From assembly GCA_011053245.1 (NCBI GenBank), contig DRGS01000014.1:1-9428 (forward strand): a stretch of DNA of 9,428 nucleotides. The letters are read 5' to 3'. The first letter of the stretch is position 1. Each line of letters opens with the position of its first letter. The notes beneath the pieces are model-generated. The model ran no database searches and had not been told where the DNA came from. It worked only from the letters and a program-made list of their open reading frames with translations. This stretch comes from Phycisphaerales bacterium. GTDB lineage: Bacteria > Planctomycetota > Phycisphaerae > Sedimentisphaerales > Anaerohalosphaeraceae. Shown here in pieces: positions 5,011-9,428 of this stretch. Both the position numbers and the translations under genes were made by a program.

Positions 5011-7170
5011 TTACACGGACCTTGCCATATCGACCAAAGCCAGTTTTTCCGAGGCCAAATATTTGCCAATTACCTCTAATAATTCGCTGCGGTCGATCGG
5101 TTTTGTCAAATATTCATCGCAGCCGACCTTGAAACATTCCTCATCGTCACCTTTCATCGCATTAGCGGTCAGCGCAACTATTGGTGTTGTTATTCTTTTT
5201 TCCCTGATTGCCTTTGTCGCCTCATAGCCGTTCATACGGGGCATCATCATATCCATGAATATAAGATCGAATGGTTGAGTCAGTACTCTCTGTAATGCCT
5301 CATTGCCATCTTCAGCAATTGTTACCTCAAAGCCCATCTTCTCCAATAACAACTTAATAAGCACCTGATTGGTCGGGCTATCTTCAGCAACTAATACGCT
5401 GCCGGAAAACTCCGTTTTCTCTTCTTCGGCTTTGCCGGGCTCTACATGGACAGCATTTACATCCAACTGCGACTGACTTGCCACATCAAGACCGGCGGGT
5501 ATTATAAGTGAGAAAACAGAACCTTTGCCAACTTGGCTCGTTAGCGTAAGTTCTCCGTCGAGAAGTGCTGCTAAGTCTTTCGTAACTGCTAATCCCAATC
5601 CTGTACCGCCATACTTGCGGGTTGTATCGCCGTCTGCCTGAGTGAACGATTCGAATATCGCTCCCTGTTTATCGGTTGGGATACCAATACCCGTATCTTC
5701 AACATCGAAACGTATAAAGGATTCACCGTCCCTGTCTTCCAGGCATACATTTACATATACATGTCCTTTTTCAGTAAATTTGATGGCATTGTTCGTAAGG
5801 TTGATCAAACATTGGCGCAAACGAGTCGGGTCGGTGTATATTTGCTCAGGCAAGTCGTCGCATCCGACGATCTCAAAGTCAATGGATTTCTTCTCTGCCT
5901 GCTGGGTCATTGTTGAATTGATAAAGCCCAGTATCCTGCCTAATGAACATTCGACCATCTCTATATCGAGCTGTTTTGCTTCGATCTTCGAAAAATCCAG
6001 AATATCATTTATCAGATTCAGTAGATTCTTTGCCGAATCCCGGACAAGATTAACAAAACCTAACTGCTCTTCGGTCAGATCCTCCTCGCCAAGAATATCG
6101 CTGAAACCAATGACTGCGTTCATCGGCGTTCGGATCTCATGACTCATATTCGCAAGGAACTGACTTTTAGCTTGGTTGGCGGCCTCAGCTTCCTTTTTGG
6201 CTTGTCTTAATTGTTCTTCCGCCTTTTTGTGCTGGCCGATCTCATACTGCAATTGCTGATTGGCAGCCGAAAACTGTTGCTCGCTGCTCTGGAGTTGTTG
6301 ATTAGTCGCTTTCAACTGTTGCTCACTGGCCGTAAGCTGTTGGTTGGTAGCGTTCAACTGCTGCTCATGAGCCACTAACTGCTGGTTGGTGGCTTTCAAC
6401 TGTTGCTCACTGGCGATGAGCTGCTGATTATTAGCTTTCAACTGTTGCTCACTGGCCATAAGCTGCTGATTAGCGGCGTTCAACTGCTTGTTCATATTGC
6501 TCAGCGAAGCCTTATCCCGAACCTGGCAATGTAGCAGCTTTCCTATTGCCGCTGCAACGATAATTGTGACAATCGTACAGATCCCGATCAGTGTAACCTG
6601 AAGTACCTGGAAGTTTTTTAACTGATGAGACAATATTTGCTGAAGATTACCCTCCATCTTTTCTGCTTGCGTGGTAAAATCTCTGAAAACTATATCGTAC
6701 TTCTGGTCAATATCACTACCGATCCCCGCAGTTTCTCGATTATCCCATCTTTCCAGGGTCATCTGCTTGAAGGTCGCTATTTTTTCTCTGACCTCCATAA
6801 CATCACTGCGAAGCGTTTCGTCTTTAAGTGGAAGATATTTCCCCTTAGAATTCTCGCCTCCTTCAAGCATGACCCGGGCAAACCAGTCAGCTTTGGCAAT
6901 AGACTCCATAACAGCATCAATATCTTCATTCTTGTCTCCGGAAATGATCTCCTCAAACCACAGGTGTGCCTGTGTCGCTTCCAGACTTATCTCCATTGAA
7001 GCATCTATCATTGGGGCTTGTCTGGATATCATGTAATTCGCCGACCACAGAATGTATCCCATAGAACCGAGTATTACAACTGAAAGCACTGCGATCAAAA
7101 GGAATGCATGCCTGACCGCGCGTTCTTTATATATCTTCCGAGAGAATATCGCTTTTGTTATACTTGTCAT
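5011..7170 (-). CDS. Membrane-bound hybrid histidine kinase with chemoreceptor-like sensor and Gln-rich coiled coil
   Basis: The 719-residue protein has a transmembrane helix (about 22-44), a helical periplasmic domain (about 45-188) with motifs frequent in chemoreceptors ([15 protein letters not shown], then RVMLEGGE), and a second transmembrane helix (189-212). There is no HAMP domain. Instead a coiled coil of about 100 residues (227-330) carries 14-residue repeats. Then come HisKA with SHEIRTPMN (His344), the HATPase domain (Asn461; DTGIGIP 492-498; GGTGLGL 521-527) and a receiver domain with Asp640, Thr668 and Lys690. All catalytic residues are present. No HPt domain is attached, so phosphate leaving the receiver needs a separate protein. 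It follows cheD by 16 bp with its own AGGAG (7184-7180), so the two are almost surely co-transcribed. Ten consecutive matches to the CheD modification consensus occur at 232-302. The C-terminal 18 residues after the receiver are unremarkable. Confidence 0.95.
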   Translation of the reverse strand: MTSITKAIFSRKIYKERAVRHAFLLIAVLSVVILGSMGYILWSANYMISRQAPMIDASMEISLEATQAHLWFEEIISGDKNEDIDAVMESIAKADWFARVMLEGGENSKGKYLPLKDETLRSDVMEVREKIATFKQMTLERWDNRETAGIGSDIDQKYDIVFRDFTTQAEKMEGNLQQILSHQLKNFQVLQVTLIGICTIVTIIVAAAIGKLLHCQVRDKASLSNMNKQLNAANQQLMASEQQLKANNQQLIASEQQLKATNQQLVAHEQQLNATNQQLTASEQQLKATNQQLQSSEQQFSAANQQLQYEIGQHKKAEEQLRQAKKEAEAANQAKSQFLANMSHEIRTPMNAVIGFSDILGEEDLTEEQLGFVNLVRDSAKNLLNLINDILDFSKIEAKQLDIEMVECSLGRILGFINSTMTQQAEKKSIDFEIVGCDDLPEQIYTDPTRLRQCLINLTNNAIKFTEKGHVYVNVCLEDRDGESFIRFDVEDTGIGIPTDKQGAIFESFTQADGDTTRKYGGTGLGLAVTKDLAALLDGELTLTSQVGKGSVFSLIIPAGLDVASQSQLDVNAVHVEPGKAEEEKTEFSGSVLVAEDSPTNQVLIKLLLEKMGFEVTIAEDGNEALQRVLTQPFDLIFMDMMMPRMNGYEATKAIREKRITTPIVALTANAMKGDDEECFKVGCDEYLTKPIDRSELLEVIGKYLASEKLALVDMARSV
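6262..6471 (-). repeat. Five in-frame 42-bp repeats encoding [14 protein letters not shown]
   Basis: Residues 234-303 of the kinase are five 14-residue units, each two heptads (NQQLxAx plus EQQLxAx), with partial units on both sides. A 23-base stretch is identical in three units, starting at 6308, 6392 and 6434, that is 84 and 42 bp apart, which points to recent duplication. The units encode a coiled coil with Leu and Ala in the core and Gln pairs on the surface. Confidence 0.93.
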
Positions 7171-7186
7171 ATTATCGTTCTCCTGT

Positions 7187-7714
7187 TCATAGTTGATCTA
7201 CCTGCCATAATATCTTTTCTTTTTCATCCCCTTCTGTATAAGATATGTCGCCGCTGTCAATATCCATATAAGCGCTTTTCCTTTTCGTTCCTCCGAGGGC
7301 AGAGGCCCTTACAGCAATATCTTTTTCCTTCAATATCCGCATGATAGATTCAATGTTAGCTTCACAGATAGTGTCTTCATTCCTTTTTAAAACATTTCCG
7401 GCTCCGACAAGGCACACATGAATATCGGACCTTTGCGATTGCTCGTCACCCATTAAGTTCAGCATCTCATCGATAGCATCGGCGGCATACTTTGTTTTTT
7501 CGGGGGCATCTTCCGGAGCGCTGCCGGGCAGCATAATATGTGCCATCGCACCGATCTTTTTCGCGAAATTCAAAGCTGCGACAACAACGCACGAGCCTAT
7601 GGCGACGGACCTTAGCACACCTGAACCGCTAACTACTTTGACCTGGCCTGTATTGACATCTATGACCTGATCTGCCGCATCCTTGTTGTGTTCAATATCT
7701 TGCTTCAATGTCAC
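7187..7714 (-). CDS. cheD: CheD chemoreceptor glutamine deamidase (divergent)
   Basis: The 175-residue protein has the CheD core: AIGSCVVV with catalytic Cys42, then MAHIMLPGS with His59, 17 residues later as in Thermotoga CheD (Cys27/His44). Ser36 replaces the catalytic Thr. The second half keeps the pattern VGAGNVL (for GGA-x-ML), [12 protein letters not shown] (for GERNI) and ALGGTKRK...DIDSGDI. CheD converts specific Gln of chemoreceptors to Glu, tuning kinase activation and creating methylation sites. CheC often regulates it, but no cheC is seen here. The gene is first in a two-gene unit with the hybrid kinase and lies just downstream of a chemoreceptor gene. The start is uncertain. GTG 7714 opens the frame, but AAAGAGG directly abuts it, so TTG 7708 (five bases from GAGG) may be the real start. 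An in-frame stop at 7765-7763 limits any extension. Confidence 0.92.
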   Translation of the reverse strand: MTLKQDIEHNKDAADQVIDVNTGQVKVVSGSGVLRSVAIGSCVVVAALNFAKKIGAMAHIMLPGSAPEDAPEKTKYAADAIDEMLNLMGDEQSQRSDIHVCLVGAGNVLKRNEDTICEANIESIMRILKEKDIAVRASALGGTKRKSAYMDIDSGDISYTEGDEKEKILWQVDQL

Positions 7715-7720
7715 CTCTTT
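7714..7720 (-). promoter_or_regulatory. Ribosome binding site of cheD, favouring TTG 7708
   Basis: The minus strand reads AAAGAGG and runs straight into the GTG at 7714, too close for that codon to be used well. TTG 7708 is five bases downstream. The choice changes the protein by two residues. Confidence 0.5.
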
Positions 7721-7764
7721 GGCTGTAATACACAGTTGTATAATAGTTCCAGTTAAACACCTTT

Positions 7765-7791
7765 ATTTCGGCGTAATACCCAAGTATCTTA
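7765..7791 (-). promoter_or_regulatory. Sigma28 (FliA)-like promoter of the cheD-kinase unit
   Basis: The minus strand has TAAG (7791-7788), exactly 15 bases, then GCCGAAAT (7772-7765), against the flagellar sigma28 consensus TAAA-N15-GCCGATAA. Transcription would start near 7758, giving a leader of roughly 45-50 bases. No equally good sigma70 promoter is seen between the terminator at 7842 and cheD. The match ties the unit to the motility regulon. Confidence 0.55.
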
Positions 7792-7841
7792 ACCAAAAAA
7801 ACAAAAAAGAGTAGCCAGTGTCCTGTTTCACTCACAGCCAC

Positions 7842-7876
7842 AAAAAAACCCGGGCAAGCCGTTAGGCCCACCCGGG
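7842..7876 (-). terminator. Rho-independent terminator of the chemoreceptor gene
   Basis: On the minus strand a 12-bp stem (7876-7865 with 7860-7849, three G-U pairs) with a TAAC loop is followed by seven T (7848-7842). It is a strong terminator and separates the receptor from the cheD unit. Confidence 0.93.
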
Positions 7877-7902
7877 ATTATAGAAACTAAACTTTAGCAA
7901 GT

Positions 7903-9428
7903 TTAGGCATTGAAATCAGTAAAGTCATCGCTGTCATCCAACGGTATCGCCTTTTCAGCAGTTGCCTTGACTGTAGGCTGCTGGATCGCGGTATTGCTGC
8001 TCCCGCCGGCTATATTGTGAAACGTGTGATCGGATGCCGACAGTGTCGCCTTTTGCGAAGTCGACGAATCTGTCGAGCTAGCGCCAACTAAAGTGCTAAG
8101 CTGTCTTACGATCTGGTTCATCGTCTCGGCTTGAGCACTAAGCTCTTCGGAGGCACTGGCACTTTCCTCGGCGTTGGCTGCGTTCTGCTGTGTTACCTTA
8201 TCCATCTGGGTAACCGCTGTGTTGACCTGGTCGATACCTTGTGACTGTTCCTGTGAAGCTGCGGCGATCTCGCCAACAAGCTCACTGGTCTTGGATATGC
8301 CACCAACGACCTCTTCGAGAACCTTGGTAACTTCATTAGCAATATCGACGCCGTTCTTGGCGTTGTTGGTTGACTCTTCGATAAGAGCTGAAGTGTTCTT
8401 CGCTGCCTCTGCACTTCGCATAGCAAGATTACGAACCTCTTCAGCAACAACTGCGAATCCCTTACCAGCTTCACCGGCACGAGCGGCTTCAACAGCAGCG
8501 TTCAGTGCAAGCAGGTTAGTCTGGAATGCGATCTCGTCGATGACCTTGATGATCTTGGCAGTCTCATCGGAAGATTTCTGTATCTCCTGAATAGCCGAGT
8601 TCATCTTGCCCATTGAAGTCGTACCATTGTCAGCGGCCTTGCTTGCTTCAGAAGCAAGAGTACTGGCCTGCTGAGCGTTGTCGGCATTTTGCTTGGTCAT
8701 CGAAGCCATCTCTTCAAGGCTCGAAGATGTTTCCTCAAGACCCGCAGCCTGCTCGGTAGAACCTTCTGCAAGACTCTGTGAAGCCGCTGATACCTGACCC
8801 GCAGCAGAAGATACCTGCTCGGAACCTTCCGAAAGGCCTCTGATGATCTGGGTCAGTTCCTTAACAAGCGACCTTACCAGAACAAACGCGATACCGATTC
8901 CGAGTACAACGCAAATGCTCGAGCATACGATCACGAGTGTACTTACCGTTGCCTGAATGCTGTCAAACTCAGCGGAAGCTTCGTCAGCTTCTTCCTGTAG
9001 AGAATCGGCTATCTTGAGAGCCATCTCTTCGACAACACCCATATAAGTATCGGATTCACCATCATACTGGGCGATCCTGTTTTCCATAATGCGTTTAACT
9101 TCAGGCAGAATCTTTTCGTTAAAGACTACATCAAATTGCTCGTCATATTCGTTGATCTTAGCAAGAAGCGCCCTTTCTTCGGGAGTGTCAACTGCCCCGG
9201 CGACGATCTCTTTGCACTTATCCATGTTAGCTGCACTTACAGCAAAGTCCTCGGCACATCCAAGATCAAGATTGATAATAAGATCCGCCTGATTCTGATA
9301 CTGTTTGATCATCCAATAACCAAGTTCCTTAACAGCCAGAAGCTGCGTGGTGCGAAGTTTCAACTCTTCGTCATTTGACTTAGCGATAGCTTCGTCCAGT
9401 TCTGCCTGTATCGAAGCGGCAAGTTGAT
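7903..9428 (-). CDS. Methyl-accepting chemotaxis protein, N-terminus cut off by the window edge
   Basis: About 507 residues are present and the frame is open at base 9428, so the first transmembrane helix is missing. The TTG at 9363 is internal, not a start. A helical periplasmic domain is followed by one transmembrane helix (coded by about 8875-8940) and the cytoplasmic signalling hairpin, with tip motif [20 protein letters not shown] and then [15 protein letters not shown], the conserved site that contacts CheA and CheW. After the membrane helix only [15 protein letters not shown] resembles a HAMP start. The rest of HAMP appears missing, a layout I recall from other receptors. Four matches to [A/S]xx[E/Q][E/Q]xx[A/S] occur at 8722-8745, 8701-8724, 8155-8178 and 8134-8157, all Glu-Glu. 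The tail ends DDFTDFNA without the NWETF-type CheR tether. It lies upstream of cheD with a terminator between. Confidence 0.96.
   Translation of the reverse strand, partial: QLAASIQAELDEAIAKSNDEELKLRTTQLLAVKELGYWMIKQYQNQADLIINLDLGCAEDFAVSAANMDKCKEIVAGAVDTPEERALLAKINEYDEQFDVVFNEKILPEVKRIMENRIAQYDGESDTYMGVVEEMALKIADSLQEEADEASAEFDSIQATVSTLVIVCSSICVVLGIGIAFVLVRSLVKELTQIIRGLSEGSEQVSSAAGQVSAASQSLAEGSTEQAAGLEETSSSLEEMASMTKQNADNAQQASTLASEASKAADNGTTSMGKMNSAIQEIQKSSDETAKIIKVIDEIAFQTNLLALNAAVEAARAGEAGKGFAVVAEEVRNLAMRSAEAAKNTSALIEESTNNAKNGVDIANEVTKVLEEVVGGISKTSELVGEIAAASQEQSQGIDQVNTAVTQMDKVTQQNAANAEESASASEELSAQAETMNQIVRQLSTLVGASSTDSSTSQKATLSASDHTFHNIAGGSSNTAIQQPTVKATAEKAIPLDDSDDFTDFNA

Noticed and set aside
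4923..5132. Plus-strand frame of 69 codons following the TATAAT at 4918-4923
   Set aside because: It runs through the terminator hairpin and the antisense of the receiver-domain end, and has no ribosome binding site. The promoter-like element is kept only as a weak finding.
5642..6142. 166-codon plus-strand frame opposite the kinase catalytic domains
   Set aside because: It is antisense to highly conserved HisKA and ATPase motifs and is explained by codon bias.
6262..6471. Repeat array that might be taken for CRISPR
   Set aside because: The units are contiguous, in frame within a kinase and have no unique spacers. They encode a coiled coil.
9136..9378. Plus-strand 80-codon frame near the right edge
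   Set aside because: It is a shadow of the chemoreceptor sensor domain, with no supporting signals.

Overview
The window holds eight recognisable genes on a bacterial contig of moderate GC content. It begins with 19 bases of Nextera transposase mosaic end, so the left edge is a library artefact. The gene set is an EIIA phosphotransferase protein, an EF-G paralogue, a divergent CheD, a hybrid histidine kinase with a long Gln-rich coiled coil and a chemoreceptor with little or no HAMP domain. It would fit a free-living, probably flagellated Gram-negative. From memory the mix recalls the Planctomycetota/Phycisphaerae, but nothing here proves the phylum.

Left part (1-1500, plus strand): after the adapter comes the possible 3' end of an unidentified gene and a clear terminator. 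A sigma70-type promoter follows, then an EIIA (PtsN/fructose-type) gene and a DUF6804-like membrane protein gene. The membrane gene looks frameshifted at a (GT)5 tract. A minus-strand terminator at 1447-1480 closes the next gene.

Middle (1502-4945): a 676-residue EF-G-like GTPase is on the minus strand. Two small membrane proteins follow, one on each strand, whose stop codons overlap tail to tail. Next is a small helical protein that may be a degenerate ferritin-like protein. The intergenic space at 4779-4945 holds a pair of inverted CTGTCAG elements.

Right part (4946-9428, all minus strand): a sensory module. A chemoreceptor runs off the right edge and ends in a strong terminator. A sigma28 (FliA)-like promoter then drives cheD and, 16 bp further on, a receptor-like hybrid histidine kinase. 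That two-gene unit ends in a terminator closely related in sequence to the receptor's.

The most interesting observation is in this pair. The kinase has ten consecutive, heptad-spaced matches to the CheD/CheR chemoreceptor modification consensus [A/S]-x-x-Q/E-Q/E-x-x-[A/S], all in Gln-Gln form, at residues 232-302. The four matches found in the neighbouring receptor are all Glu-Glu and would need no deamidation. This suggests, as inference, that CheD deamidates the kinase's signalling helix, giving a covalently tuned or adapting two-component sensor rather than a normal chemotaxis pathway.
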